Source: Alphaproteobacteria bacterium (lineage in GTDB: Bacteria > Pseudomonadota > Alphaproteobacteria > Rhizobiales > Rhizobiaceae). From it: DNA of 64,000 bases. Shown piece after piece: positions 8,211 through 17,002 of this stretch. The stretch is from positions 1,488,001 through 1,552,000 of the forward strand of contig JANSYK010000001.1 of NCBI GenBank assembly GCA_024742485.1. The letters are read 5' to 3'. The position numbers were made by a program, and so were the translations under genes. The notes beneath the pieces were generated by a model that saw only the letters and a list, made by a program, of their open reading frames with translations, was not told where the DNA came from and ran no database searches. Within the stretch, counting starts at the first letter, position 1. Each line of letters begins with the position of its first letter.

Positions 8211-10352
8211 TCAGTCCAGCGGCTGCGGGTCGAGGAACCGATCCAGCACATTCCCGGTTACCTTGGCCACATTGTTGTCTCCGCCGTTCCACAGCAGTGA
8301 CGTTGCCCAGGCGATTGACCCGGTTGACCAAACAGCACCGCCGCCGGCGGTGGTAAAATAAACCATGTCTGCACGGACCCGGCCGTTCTGAACCCCATCC
8401 AGGGCGCGGGTCGTGGTGATAAACTCTTCACCGGTCAGCAACCCTCCCTGCCCCACCTGTTCCGAAGTCGCAAGCACCACACTGTTGGGCGGTGAACCGA
8501 GGTCCTTGTCCCAGCGGTCGATTTCAAGGCCGACACATCCGCCGCCACGAAATCCGAAATCGCCGATGACGTTCGTGTTGATTCCACGAAACATGAACGC
8601 ATAACGCGGATCGAACGATGCTTCACTGCGACGAAACCAGGTGGACTTGACGAACAACGTCGAACTGAACCCGTTGCCCACAAGCGCTTGCGGTGCACGG
8701 CCATGGGTTCGCCATAGCCCGCCAGGTTCACCGGAAAACGCCAGGTGATGTTCTCCCGGCTCGCCCTCCCATGTCCGAACACCAGAAACCCCACGCCGGT
8801 TCTCGATCACGCCCGGATAGGTGTCACTATAGGCAATACGCCAGTAGAACCCGTTTCCTCCGAGATAGATATGTCGGCCCCCTTCATTTTGATAATCATT
8901 GAGAGCGTCCCACATTTCGGTCGAGTAATATTCGGGATGCGATCCGGTCATCACCACATCATAAGCTTGAAGGAGTTCGGTACCGTGCCGGTGAAGGTCT
9001 TCGTCGGTGGCCACATCGTAACTCGTATTGCGGCTCTCCAGCCATTTGATGATGTGCGTGTCATTGAGATAGTTGAACGTGTACAGCCCCGGCCTTGTAT
9101 TGAGCATGGGCCGCCTGGAGCTGGAGTAGACCACGCCGGAATCATCGCTGTGCGTGTCGTAGTGCGACAGACCCAATTCACGGTGCAGGTTGAGATACAG
9201 CTCATCCTCGCTGAGCTGGGTCACGGCCTCAAACAGGTTTTCCGTATTGTGGCTGTCGAATTTGATATGTGTATTGGCATAGGACAGATAGGTGGCTGTC
9301 GGCGCGAGGAACAACAGACGCGCCCGGGGCTCTCCGGCTTTGGCCGACACGAAAAAGGCCACATCACTTTGGACACCGTTTGCGGTCAGTCGGGCGATAT
9401 AGTAGCCGCTGCGCGCGTTCTCCGGCGGTTGGATCTCCAAGCTGGTGTTCCAACAGCAATCCACCATGTCATCATCATGGAAATGGATGGCGCCATATTG
9501 GCCCGGGTGCTGTCGCCAGCTCGCCACGGAGCCATTCCAATTGCTGCCGGTGGCGCCCCGCATCGGCAGGTTGACCAAGGTCCCATGCAATTCCCGGGGC
9601 CCCCTATCGGTGATACGATCCGTCGGTATTCCGCTCGAGAAATCCCAGGCGGCAATCAATTCGCCATCGGGGCCATCGGACAGAACGGGCGCCTCCAACT
9701 TGCCGTTGAATGTGTTGCGGGTAAAGAGCCGGCCGTTTTCAACCGTCTCCGGCTCAGCAGCAAACAGCAAAGCGGTCTGAGGCCGTGGAACACACCAGTT
9801 CGACAACCGTTCCTGCGCAGACTGTTCTGTTCGCACGCCACCAGTCGGGTTCAACATCGCTGCGGTGAGACCCATCACTTTGCTGGCGGCATCGATGCTC
9901 ACCGTCGCCTGGTACCAGCATCGCGGCAATATGATGTCTTCGCAGATGGCACAGATTTCACCGACACACAAACGCAGCAACCCATCCTTGATCTGCAATC
10001 GGAGATCACCCCATGCAACCAATGTTTGCTCGCTGTTGCCGGGCCGGGTCGGGAAGAAATTGATGGTCAGATTGAATGCACTGTTTTCGGGCCATTTCGG
10101 TGCCGGATCAACGATGGCGTAGGAGCCGGCATCAATCCGCTGATGACGAACTTCCAGTTCAACCGGTTCGTGCCATTCTGCCGGCTCGTAGGATTGTCCC
10201 GGGCCATTGGGATCCATGTCACCGCAGATCATCCTGAAGACCTCGACCCGGCAACGCTCCGGTCCGTTACTCGACAGTTTCAGCCGCGTTGGCTTTCCGC
10301 CGCAAATCATCAGCGGATCGCAATAGCCCAATATCCCTGTCGAACTGGTCAC
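8211..10352 (-). CDS. dmfA2: N,N-dimethylformamidase-like large subunit
   Basis: The 713-residue protein matches the large subunit of N,N-dimethylformamidase, which hydrolyses dimethylformamide to formate and dimethylamine. It has an N-terminal beta-rich half and a C-terminal glutamine-amidotransferase-like half with VVMTGSHPEYYSTEMW and YLGGNGFYWRIAYSDT. The published iron site of the Paracoccus enzyme, as I recall it, uses two Tyr and one Glu (399, 440, 521). Here Tyr358 (LSYAN), Tyr398 (SHYDTH) and Glu479 (STEMWDAL) have almost the same spacing. The GTG at 10352 forms a 4-bp GTGA overlap with the small-subunit stop, so I prefer it to a start at 10421, which would overlap by 73 bp. The actual formamide or amide substrate is unknown. 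Confidence 0.88.
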   Translation of the reverse strand: MTSSTGILGYCDPLMICGGKPTRLKLSSNGPERCRVEVFRMICGDMDPNGPGQSYEPAEWHEPVELEVRHQRIDAGSYAIVDPAPKWPENSAFNLTINFFPTRPGNSEQTLVAWGDLRLQIKDGLLRLCVGEICAICEDIILPRCWYQATVSIDAASKVMGLTAAMLNPTGGVRTEQSAQERLSNWCVPRPQTALLFAAEPETVENGRLFTRNTFNGKLEAPVLSDGPDGELIAAWDFSSGIPTDRITDRGPRELHGTLVNLPMRGATGSNWNGSVASWRQHPGQYGAIHFHDDDMVDCCWNTSLEIQPPENARSGYYIARLTANGVQSDVAFFVSAKAGEPRARLLFLAPTATYLSYANTHIKFDSHNTENLFEAVTQLSEDELYLNLHRELGLSHYDTHSDDSGVVYSSSRRPMLNTRPGLYTFNYLNDTHIIKWLESRNTSYDVATDEDLHRHGTELLQAYDVVMTGSHPEYYSTEMWDALNDYQNEGGRHIYLGGNGFYWRIAYSDTYPGVIENRRGVSGVRTWEGEPGEHHLAFSGEPGGLWRTHGRAPQALVGNGFSSTLFVKSTWFRRSEASFDPRYAFMFRGINTNVIGDFGFRGGGCVGLEIDRWDKDLGSPPNSVVLATSEQVGQGGLLTGEEFITTTRALDGVQNGRVRADMVYFTTAGGGAVWSTGSIAWATSLLWNGGDNNVAKVTGNVLDRFLDPQPLD

Positions 10353-10699
10353 AATACCGGATCCGCCACTGTTACCGTTACCCCGGTCAGGTCTTTCCAA
10401 CGGCGCTTGAAAATATCCCACTCGGCGATTGCGGCAGATGTATAGCGCACCGAATCCACCGGGATCGGCGCCTCGCCCCTCTCCCCGCTCAACCGGGCCA
10501 ACTGCCAGACACGGAAGGGTTCAATCACGAGCAAGACATAGCGTCCCTTGAGGGGCGTCGTGCGCATGCGATCGAGAATTCGTTGCAGGTCGGCACTGAA
10601 GGGTCCGCGCGGGTTGTCGCGAAACTCCTCAGCCAAATCCATCCTTGTGCCATCAAACGTGAAGACAGAGGCTGTCGGATCGTACAGAAGCATCTTCAT
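10349..10699 (-). CDS. dmfA1: N,N-dimethylformamidase-like small subunit
   Basis: A 116-residue protein located as the small subunit is in dimethylformamidase operons, directly before and overlapping the large-subunit gene. It has no transmembrane segment. The sequence is basic and helical at the C-terminus (IAEWDIFKRRWKDLTG), and the FRVWQLARLSGERG stretch resembles the alpha subunit's conserved core. The identification rests mostly on position, size and the partner gene. Its start lies 28 bp from palindrome site B, and expression should be divergent from the aminotransferase. Confidence 0.8.
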   Translation of the reverse strand: MKMLLYDPTASVFTFDGTRMDLAEEFRDNPRGPFSADLQRILDRMRTTPLKGRYVLLVIEPFRVWQLARLSGERGEAPIPVDSVRYTSAAIAEWDIFKRRWKDLTGVTVTVADPVL

Positions 10700-10726
10700 C
10701 CCTTGCGAACAATGACAGGCTGTTTA

Positions 10727-10749
10727 TAATATATAATAAATATATTATA
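10727..10749. promoter_or_regulatory. AT-rich 9-5-9 palindrome, site B (candidate operator)
   Basis: Perfect arms ATAATATAT and ATATATTAT flank a 5-bp spacer, and the outer pair T10726/A10750 extends them. The site fills the short divergent gap between the dimethylformamidase-like operon (start 10699) and the aminotransferase (start 10769), so a bound protein would block both promoters. It matches sites A and C. Confidence 0.65.
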
Positions 10750-10768
10750 TGACAATGAGCATTCCAGC

Positions 10769-11968
10769 ATGCAGATTAGCGATCGAATTGGCCGTGCGCG
10801 AGTCTCCGGGACCGTCAAGCTTGCCCAACAGGCACGTGATCTCGAAGAAGCCGGAAAGACCATTATCGAGCTTGCCGAAGGCGAGCCCGAACATGATACG
10901 CCACCACATATCATTGATGCCGCATTCGAGGCCGCAAGACGGGGAGAAACCCGCTACACGGCTGTCGCCGGAACTACCGAATTGCGGGACGCCGTTTCGA
11001 AGAAGTTTCTGCGCGACAACAAGATCACCTACGGGATCGACCAGATCATCATCGGCACCGGCGCGAAACAACTCATCTTCAATGCCTTGCTGGCCACCCT
11101 CAATCCTGCAGACGAGGTCATCATTCCGGCGCCCTATTGGGTGAGCTATCCGGATATCGTCAAGATCGCTGATGGAACACCGGTCATCGTCGATTGTCCC
11201 GCGCATCAGGCCTTCAAGATCACCGCAGGTGACCTGGAAAAGACCATCACGCCAAACACCCGTTGGCTTTTGTTGAACTCACCATGCAATCCAAGCGGCG
11301 CTGTCTATTCTGCCGATGAATTGCGCGCATTGGCTGAAGTCTTGCGACGACATCCGCAGGTTGCAATCATGTGTGACGACATTTACGAAAAGATCGTCTT
11401 TGATGGCGATGACTTTGCGACCATGGCGGAAGTTGCGCCCGACCTTTTCGACCGTGTCTTGACGATCAACGGTGTGTCGAAATCCTACGCCATGACCGGC
11501 TGGCGGATCGGATATGCGGGCGGGCCGGCCGATCTGGTCCAGGCAATGACAAAATTGCAGGGGCAATCGACAACGAACCCGTCTTCAATTGGGCAGGCAG
11601 CGGCTCTCGCTGCACTGACCGGCCCCCAAGACCTTTTGAATCAATGGTTGACGCGCTACCGGTCGCACCGTGATCTTGTTGCACGGCGCATCACCGGAAT
11701 TCAGGGCCTCTCGCTCCAACCTCCGGCAGGCGCCTTCTACCATTTCATCAATTGCGAGCAGATTATCGGTCAGCGCACACCGGACGGGTCGATCCTCGCG
11801 GCCGATGCCGACATCATCGAATTCCTGCTGCATGTGGCCGGGGTCGGGCTGGTGCCGGGATCCGAATTCGGAGCACCCGGCTACCTCAGATTGTGTTTTG
11901 CAAAGTCAGAAAGCGAACTGACTGCGGCATGCGATCTCATCGAGCAGGCCATTGGCAAGTTGTCCTGA
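10769..11968 (+). CDS. PLP-dependent class I/II aminotransferase (AspC-like)
   Basis: This 399-residue fold-type-I aminotransferase moves an amino group between an amino acid and a 2-oxo acid. The pyridoxal-phosphate lysine lies in GVSKSYAMTGWRIGY near residue 237. LNSPCNPSGAVY and the C-terminal arginine region GAPGYLRLCFAKSE are the family's substrate-binding blocks. It resembles aspartate/prephenate aminotransferases of alphaproteobacteria. In this cluster it may deaminate the amino acid released by the upstream hydrolases. It stands alone on the plus strand and converges on the MmgE/PrpD operon. Confidence 0.9.
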   Translation: MQISDRIGRARVSGTVKLAQQARDLEEAGKTIIELAEGEPEHDTPPHIIDAAFEAARRGETRYTAVAGTTELRDAVSKKFLRDNKITYGIDQIIIGTGAKQLIFNALLATLNPADEVIIPAPYWVSYPDIVKIADGTPVIVDCPAHQAFKITAGDLEKTITPNTRWLLLNSPCNPSGAVYSADELRALAEVLRRHPQVAIMCDDIYEKIVFDGDDFATMAEVAPDLFDRVLTINGVSKSYAMTGWRIGYAGGPADLVQAMTKLQGQSTTNPSSIGQAAALAALTGPQDLLNQWLTRYRSHRDLVARRITGIQGLSLQPPAGAFYHFINCEQIIGQRTPDGSILAADADIIEFLLHVAGVGLVPGSEFGAPGYLRLCFAKSESELTAACDLIEQAIGKLS

Positions 11969-12019
11969 TCGCCGTGCGGGCACAGGGCACCCACAATTGA
12001 CCGCTCGTTCAAGGGCCCG

Positions 12020-13363
12020 TCAATACTGGAGCAGGCCAAACGCCTGACGGGCGCTCGTCGACGGCAATTGATGGAGGTGTTCCATGAGGGTGATAATCTC
12101 ATCCTGGCGTCGCTGATCCATCGTATGACGCGTCAATCGGCGAAATTTGGACTGAAGGTCCCCACGGCTCATGGGGTTGGTGGGGTCGCCGAACGGTGCA
12201 TCGACCCGTTTCTCGGTATACCCTCCCTCGTACCGCACGCGGGTTACTGCCGCTGCCCGCGCCGGGAATGCCGACTCCATTTCATCATCGAAAACAACCT
12301 TTGTCTTCTCTGCCACCGACCTCACCCCCCTGTCGGACAGCATCGAAAGGTCCAGCGGTGCAAGCGCTTCGGCACCGCCGACAGCCATGGCACCCAGACA
12401 AAACGGAATGGAGAATTGGGCCTCCATCTCCGTTTTCGGCGCCACGTGGTTGCCGAGTTCCACCGCCCTTCGAAATGTGGCGATTTCGATCGCCCGAAGG
12501 TGATGGGCAGCGATTGAATGTGTGGACATGATCTCCTGCAATCCATCAAGCGCCGCGTGAATCCAGCGACAGCACGCAAATGGTTTGAAAAACAACCCGT
12601 CAATCGCGGTGAAATCTGCAAGGTCAGCGATCAGTGCGTTCGGATCATACAATTCACCCTGTTCAAATGTGTCGGGATAGGCAAGGAAACCAGCAGCCGC
12701 CAGATCTGCCGACATCAGGCCGGTCAGTACCGACCAAGCAATGCCTTCCTTGACGGTCGACCCTGCAAATCCGTGCAACATCGCTGAAGACAGACGTGGC
12801 GCCTGTTGCTCGGACAACAGGATTGCCTGTGCCATTTTCTCCGGTGAATAGCCGCGTAACCGCCCCGCGGCGACTGCCGCACCGACGCCACTCCACCGGC
12901 CACTCACGGTGGATGTATAGTGGGCCGGTTGGCGTGCCAGGGCCACGCGGATGGAGGCCTCGTAGCCAAGCACGACGGCGACCAGAAATTCTTCCACCGA
13001 AGCATCGCGCTCCTCAGCCACCGCAACGGCGGCGGTGATGACAGCGGCGCCAGGGTGGCCGGCTGCCATCCGGTGACCGTCATCAATGTCCAGGGCCGTC
13101 GCGGCCATCGCGTTGATTGTCGCCGCAGCAGCGCTTGTCATCTGCAAATCTGAACGCCATACGCGACAGGGGCCGCTGGACATGCTGCCTTGCAGGGCTG
13201 TCTGCATAGCTTCGACCCCGGATGCGTCCCGGCCCGCCGCGGCGGCTCCCGCAACATCAAGAACGCAATCCGCCGCTCGCTCGATCAACCGGTCGTCCAG
13301 GTCACTGTGGCGCACCGTAACCAGCGCGCTGGCAAGCTCATCTATTGCGCGACCCGCAGCCAT
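12020..13363 (-). CDS. MmgE/PrpD family protein
   Basis: A 447-residue member of the MmgE/PrpD family, which includes 2-methylcitrate dehydratase and iminodisuccinate epimerase. The all-helical N-terminal domain contains TALDIDDGHRMAAGHPGAAV, the family's most conserved block. The rest holds the KPFACCRWIHAALDG segment near residue 265. Its ATG overlaps the 2-hydroxyacid dehydrogenase stop by 1 bp, so it is the last gene of a four-gene leftward operon. A role as lyase or isomerase on a small carboxylate is likely; the substrate is not known. Confidence 0.85.
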   Translation of the reverse strand: MAAGRAIDELASALVTVRHSDLDDRLIERAADCVLDVAGAAAAGRDASGVEAMQTALQGSMSSGPCRVWRSDLQMTSAAAATINAMAATALDIDDGHRMAAGHPGAAVITAAVAVAEERDASVEEFLVAVVLGYEASIRVALARQPAHYTSTVSGRWSGVGAAVAAGRLRGYSPEKMAQAILLSEQQAPRLSSAMLHGFAGSTVKEGIAWSVLTGLMSADLAAAGFLAYPDTFEQGELYDPNALIADLADFTAIDGLFFKPFACCRWIHAALDGLQEIMSTHSIAAHHLRAIEIATFRRAVELGNHVAPKTEMEAQFSIPFCLGAMAVGGAEALAPLDLSMLSDRGVRSVAEKTKVVFDDEMESAFPARAAAVTRVRYEGGYTEKRVDAPFGDPTNPMSRGDLQSKFRRLTRHTMDQRRQDEIITLMEHLHQLPSTSARQAFGLLQY

Positions 13364-14298
13364 TATTCGGCTCGATCCATCTGCTGGACAAGCAGATTGA
13401 TACCCGCCATGAGCAATCGGTCGATCGAATCGGTGGTGAGCCAGGCCGAATGGGGAGTGAGGGTAACGTTTTCACATCGCGTCAGAGGGCTGTCTGAGCC
13501 AAGTGGTTCGTCATGAAACACATCAAGGGCGCAATGACGCAAATGACCAGTCTGCAAGGACACCATCATTGCTTCTTCATCCACCAGGCCCGCGCGGGCT
13601 GTGTTGACAAGAACAGCACCCGGTTTGATGCGTGAAATCGCCTCGCGACCAAGGATCGATCGGGTATGCGGATTCAAGGCCAGATGGAGGGACAGGATAT
13701 CCGAGCCGGCCAGCAACTCGTCGAAGGACACCATCCGGGCGCCGCTGTCACCGGGCTCACCGGAGCGATTCCAGGCGATCACTCTTGCGCCGAGGGCACC
13801 GGCCAGCCGCGCGGTCTCCCGACCAATCCCGCCAAGCCCCATCAGGCCGAAGACCTTGCCATTGATCTCCTCAGATCGGATCAGCTGCCAGTCACCGTTG
13901 CGTGTCTTGCGATCCCCCTCTGCCACGCGTTTGAGCGCGCACAGCGCCAACGTTACCGCGTGCTCGGCAACGGCACGGTCACCATAGCCCTTGACCCCTT
14001 CAATCCGGATGCCGAGCTCTCCTGCCGCGTCCAGATCGGCATGGGTTTCCAACCCGGTCGAAAGATACGCAACCGTCTTGAGGTCAGGACAGGCACGCAG
14101 CACCTTCCCAGACAAATAGCCCATATAGACGATCGCGTGGTGCCGACCTGCCAGCCGGCTAATGAGTGCATCCTCATCGCCCGGCTCGTCCCGGAAAACC
14201 TCAAGACCCGGACAGGACCGCGTCATGTCCGGGGTCAGCCGTTCCGCCAGATCGCCGTAACAATCGACGAAGGCCGGCGGCTTTATGGTCGTGGACAT
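13363..14298 (-). CDS. D-isomer-specific 2-hydroxyacid dehydrogenase
   Basis: About 311 residues. It reduces a 2-oxo acid to a D-2-hydroxy acid, or the reverse, with NAD(P). The nucleotide motif is GLMGLGGIGRETARLAG, the catalytic Arg lies in LVNTARAGLVDE, Glu in the CALDVFHDEP block, and His in LTPHSAW. The ATG at 14298 follows the oxidoreductase stop codon by one base. Together with the aminotransferase and the FAD enzyme it could dispose of the carbon skeleton left after nitrogen removal. Confidence 0.9.
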   Translation of the reverse strand: MSTTIKPPAFVDCYGDLAERLTPDMTRSCPGLEVFRDEPGDEDALISRLAGRHHAIVYMGYLSGKVLRACPDLKTVAYLSTGLETHADLDAAGELGIRIEGVKGYGDRAVAEHAVTLALCALKRVAEGDRKTRNGDWQLIRSEEINGKVFGLMGLGGIGRETARLAGALGARVIAWNRSGEPGDSGARMVSFDELLAGSDILSLHLALNPHTRSILGREAISRIKPGAVLVNTARAGLVDEEAMMVSLQTGHLRHCALDVFHDEPLGSDSPLTRCENVTLTPHSAWLTTDSIDRLLMAGINLLVQQMDRAE

Positions 14299-14299
14299 G

Positions 14300-15601
14300 T
14301 TAGCCAACCACCGAGAAGCTGCTTTCCCTGTTGATCTCTCTCTTGCGGGAGCAAAATGCCATGTCGAGTTCAAAGTCCATATTCGGCAATTTGTAACTCA
14401 ATGGATGGGCGTCGTGATCATTGCCCGCTTCAACATAATCCACCAGTTCATTCATCATCATGCCGACGACCGGTGCATTCTTGAACTGATTGCCGCTGGT
14501 GCCAACCGCCATGTAGAAACCCGGCAGATCCGAGCAATCATAGATGGGAATCCAGTCATCGGATGCATCATACAAGTCAGCAATCCCCTGGACATTGTTT
14601 GGAACTCCCATCGATGGGAACCGTTGCGCACCACGCATTGCCTGCAGTCTGGCCTGTTCGGTGACCTGCGTGTTGTAGTTGTCCGGATCAACCCACTCCA
14701 GCGGATCACACTCGGGCTCCTCACTGCCGATCAGAATCTTGTTGCCGATTTCCGGCCTCCAATAGCCACCGATATCGGCATCCGAACATATCAATCCGTC
14801 CCGTTCGAAGTTGAACCCCTCTGGAGACGGGACGTGAGCGACTTCAACCCGCAAGGCCTTTGTCTTGATGTTCATCCCGTCGGCTACACCAGCCATTTCA
14901 TTGATGAGATAGGAGTGCGGGCCTGATGCATTGACAACAATCGGAGCGGCCAAAACGCGGCCGGACTGCAACGTCACACCGGAAACGCGACCATCGCTGC
15001 GGTCGATTGTTACGACCCGCTCTCCGAGGACAAACTGCGCACCGTGACGCATCGCGGCAGACTGGATGTTCTGTGTCGAGAGCATTGGATCATTGATGAA
15101 CCCGGCCTTCGGAAAGAACAGCACGTATCGCATCTCGCCGTTCTGCGAACCGAATTCGGGATTGTCGGCGGATTTTGCCGGATGAAAATTGCCTGGATTG
15201 ATAATCGGTAGATTGGCCCGCATCTTTGCCGGCGTCCACACCTCATAGGGAATGCCGATTTCGTTCGCTATCTCCTCGAGCTTTACGCCGTAGTTGTTGG
15301 ACTCAAAGCAGGTATAGCAGCAGCCGACCTCCCGGTATTGTGCCAGCACCTCGCCCGGAGCCGCTCCAAGATAGTCCGCCCAGTTTTCCCAGAAGGGATA
15401 GTTCGACTTGGCCAGGGCAGCGCCATTCAGGGTCGAATAATGGGTGCGGATGATCGCACAGGAATTGGCGGTTGAGCCGGCTCCCGCGACCGGATTCTTG
15501 TCAACGCAGACAACTTTCTTGCCGGATTTCGCCATCTCGTATGCGATGGCGCATCCGATGATTCCCCCACCAATGATAATGGCGTCAAAACTGCTCGACA
15601 T
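14300..15601 (-). CDS. FAD-dependent amine/amino-acid oxidoreductase (DAO family)
   Basis: A 433-residue flavoprotein of the D-amino-acid oxidase/sarcosine oxidase fold. The N-terminus has the dinucleotide motif IIIGGGIIGCAIAYEMAKSG, and the C-terminal part has GFYMAVGTSGNQFKNAP, where the flavin closes. Relatives are sarcosine oxidase beta subunit and dimethylglycine or proline dehydrogenases. Secondary amines such as sarcosine or N-methylated amino acids are plausible substrates, in line with hydantoinase and carbamoyl-hydrolase genes nearby. It is the second gene of the operon, 30 bp after the hydrolase. Confidence 0.87.
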   Translation of the reverse strand: MSSSFDAIIIGGGIIGCAIAYEMAKSGKKVVCVDKNPVAGAGSTANSCAIIRTHYSTLNGAALAKSNYPFWENWADYLGAAPGEVLAQYREVGCCYTCFESNNYGVKLEEIANEIGIPYEVWTPAKMRANLPIINPGNFHPAKSADNPEFGSQNGEMRYVLFFPKAGFINDPMLSTQNIQSAAMRHGAQFVLGERVVTIDRSDGRVSGVTLQSGRVLAAPIVVNASGPHSYLINEMAGVADGMNIKTKALRVEVAHVPSPEGFNFERDGLICSDADIGGYWRPEIGNKILIGSEEPECDPLEWVDPDNYNTQVTEQARLQAMRGAQRFPSMGVPNNVQGIADLYDASDDWIPIYDCSDLPGFYMAVGTSGNQFKNAPVVGMMMNELVDYVEAGNDHDAHPLSYKLPNMDFELDMAFCSRKREINRESSFSVVG

Positions 15602-15631
15602 TCCTTGCTTCTCCGTGGCTATATCGTCGGG

Positions 15632-16489
15632 TTACAACCCCATCTGTGCCATCAGGGTCGCCGTCAGCGGGCTGAGATTGTTCCGATATTCACCCGCAAC
15701 ATGAACATGATCACAGTCGCCTACTTCCAGATAGCTTACGGGGAAGCCCTTCTTTCGACATGCGTCCACATAGATGCGTGACTGACGTCTGAATTCATCC
15801 GTCTCCCCTCCACCCACGGCCACCACCGTTGGCGGCATCCAGTCGGGAAGATGATGGATAGGACTGTTCCTGGCGGTCATGTCCTCATCCATCATGAGGT
15901 CGGCATTGAGATAGGATCGACGCAGGGGCTCCAGGTCGAACAGCCCACTCAGCGGCACGGCGCCATTCACGACATCAAATGGCAAATCATAGTCGGCCCA
16001 ACGGGTCGCCATCAGCATGCCGGTCAAATGCCCTCCTGCGGAGTGTCCGGTCACATGAATACGACCGGCATCGCCGCCTATGTCGCTTGCGTTTTTGTAG
16101 ATCCAGGCCAGGCACTTTCTGTTCTGCAGGGTGATTTCGTCCATCGTGACGTTCGGACACAGATCATAGTTGTTCAGCACCACACAGGCGCCGGCTTCGA
16201 CAAATCGTTCGGCCACAAATCGAAACATTGCCTTGTCAAAGGCCCGCCAGTAACCACCGTGAATGAACAACATGATCGGAGAATTTCCACGACCGGGCCA
16301 GATATCCATTTTCTCGCCGGGCTTGTCACCAAAGGCCACATCAAGCCGACATTCGGAATTCTGGATCAGTCTTTGATTGTGGACTTCGCAGGACTCGAAT
16401 GTTTCGGCAAAATGGGGACAGCGGCGACGCATGTCGTACTCAAGGTCAAGCGCCTCCTGATCATAGTCGCCATACACCAGATTTTTCAT
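15632..16489 (-). CDS. Alpha/beta hydrolase, kynurenine-formamidase-like
   Basis: A 285-residue alpha/beta hydrolase. The oxyanion motif FIHGGYWRAFD lies near residue 75, the nucleophile Ser is in VTGHSAGGHLTG near 150, and the catalytic His is in DCDHVHVAGEY near 265. The HGGYW form is typical of arylformamidase/carbamate-hydrolase-like members, so an N-formyl or ester bond is the likely target. ATG at 16489 is chosen because AGAGGTGA precedes it; a start at 16585 would run into the palindrome region. It is the first gene of the operon, 99 bp from site C. Confidence 0.87.
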   Translation of the reverse strand: MKNLVYGDYDQEALDLEYDMRRRCPHFAETFESCEVHNQRLIQNSECRLDVAFGDKPGEKMDIWPGRGNSPIMLFIHGGYWRAFDKAMFRFVAERFVEAGACVVLNNYDLCPNVTMDEITLQNRKCLAWIYKNASDIGGDAGRIHVTGHSAGGHLTGMLMATRWADYDLPFDVVNGAVPLSGLFDLEPLRRSYLNADLMMDEDMTARNSPIHHLPDWMPPTVVAVGGGETDEFRRQSRIYVDACRKKGFPVSYLEVGDCDHVHVAGEYRNNLSPLTATLMAQMGL

Positions 16490-16587
16490 GCCGGTCACCT
16501 CTTCACGATGGGTGGTTTTGGACGGGCTGACAGACCTTTTCGCGATCCGTATCGAAAGCCTAAATGGCAAAATCAGAACTTGCAAGA

Positions 16588-16610
16588 AAAATATATAAGT
16601 AATATATTTT
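16588..16610. promoter_or_regulatory. AT-rich 9-5-9 palindrome, site C (candidate operator)
   Basis: Perfect arms AAAATATAT and ATATATTTT flank the spacer AAGTA. It lies in the divergent gap between the hydrolase operon (start 16489) and the long rightward operon that begins at 16649 and ends with the GntR gene. The match to sites A and B suggests one regulator for all three. Confidence 0.65.
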
Positions 16611-16648
16611 GTGTTGAAATTGATCGTAGATTGAAGATCGGAACCCGC

Positions 16649-16963
16649 ATGTTCGTCAGAATGTCCTATTGGAATTGCCGAAGAGAATCATGGAACGAGG
16701 ATCAACAATTGTTTGAAGGGGGAGCCGTTCCGATCATGCAAAAACACAGTGGTTTCGTTCGAGCCATGTTGCTTGCAACACCCGGCGAAACGCAGCGGAT
16801 CGCCTTCACCGTCTGGACTGATCGCGGCGCCTATGAACGCTTCGTCGAAAGCCCCGATCTCGACCAGATCACCCAGATGTTTGCTCATATGTATGTCGAG
16901 GGTGCGCTTCCCGAACCTGTCGAATACGAGGTCAGGGCGCAGGGTGAAGCAGGAATTGTCTGA
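16649..16963 (+). CDS. Small antibiotic-biosynthesis-monooxygenase-type (ABM) protein
   Basis: About 104 residues. It looks like a ferredoxin-like ABM/dimeric alpha-beta barrel domain: MFVRMSYW at the start, HSGFVRAMLL in the middle, then TVWTDRGAYERFVESPD, the usual third-strand and helix block. Such proteins act as cofactor-free monooxygenases or as accessory domains. The ATG at 16649 lies just after the palindrome. It opens an operon of six genes up to 23343. The function in this pathway is not known. Confidence 0.7.
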   Translation: MFVRMSYWNCRRESWNEDQQLFEGGAVPIMQKHSGFVRAMLLATPGETQRIAFTVWTDRGAYERFVESPDLDQITQMFAHMYVEGALPEPVEYEVRAQGEAGIV

Positions 16964-17002
16964 AAGAAGGGCCTGAACGCAGACACACGAAAGGACCATC
17001 TC

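Noticed and set aside
8211-10445. Long plus-strand open frame of 566 codons (8745-10445) opposite the dimethylformamidase-like gene
   Set aside because: It lies fully antisense to a recognised enzyme gene, has no ribosome site, and no recognisable domain; GC-rich codon bias produces such shadows.
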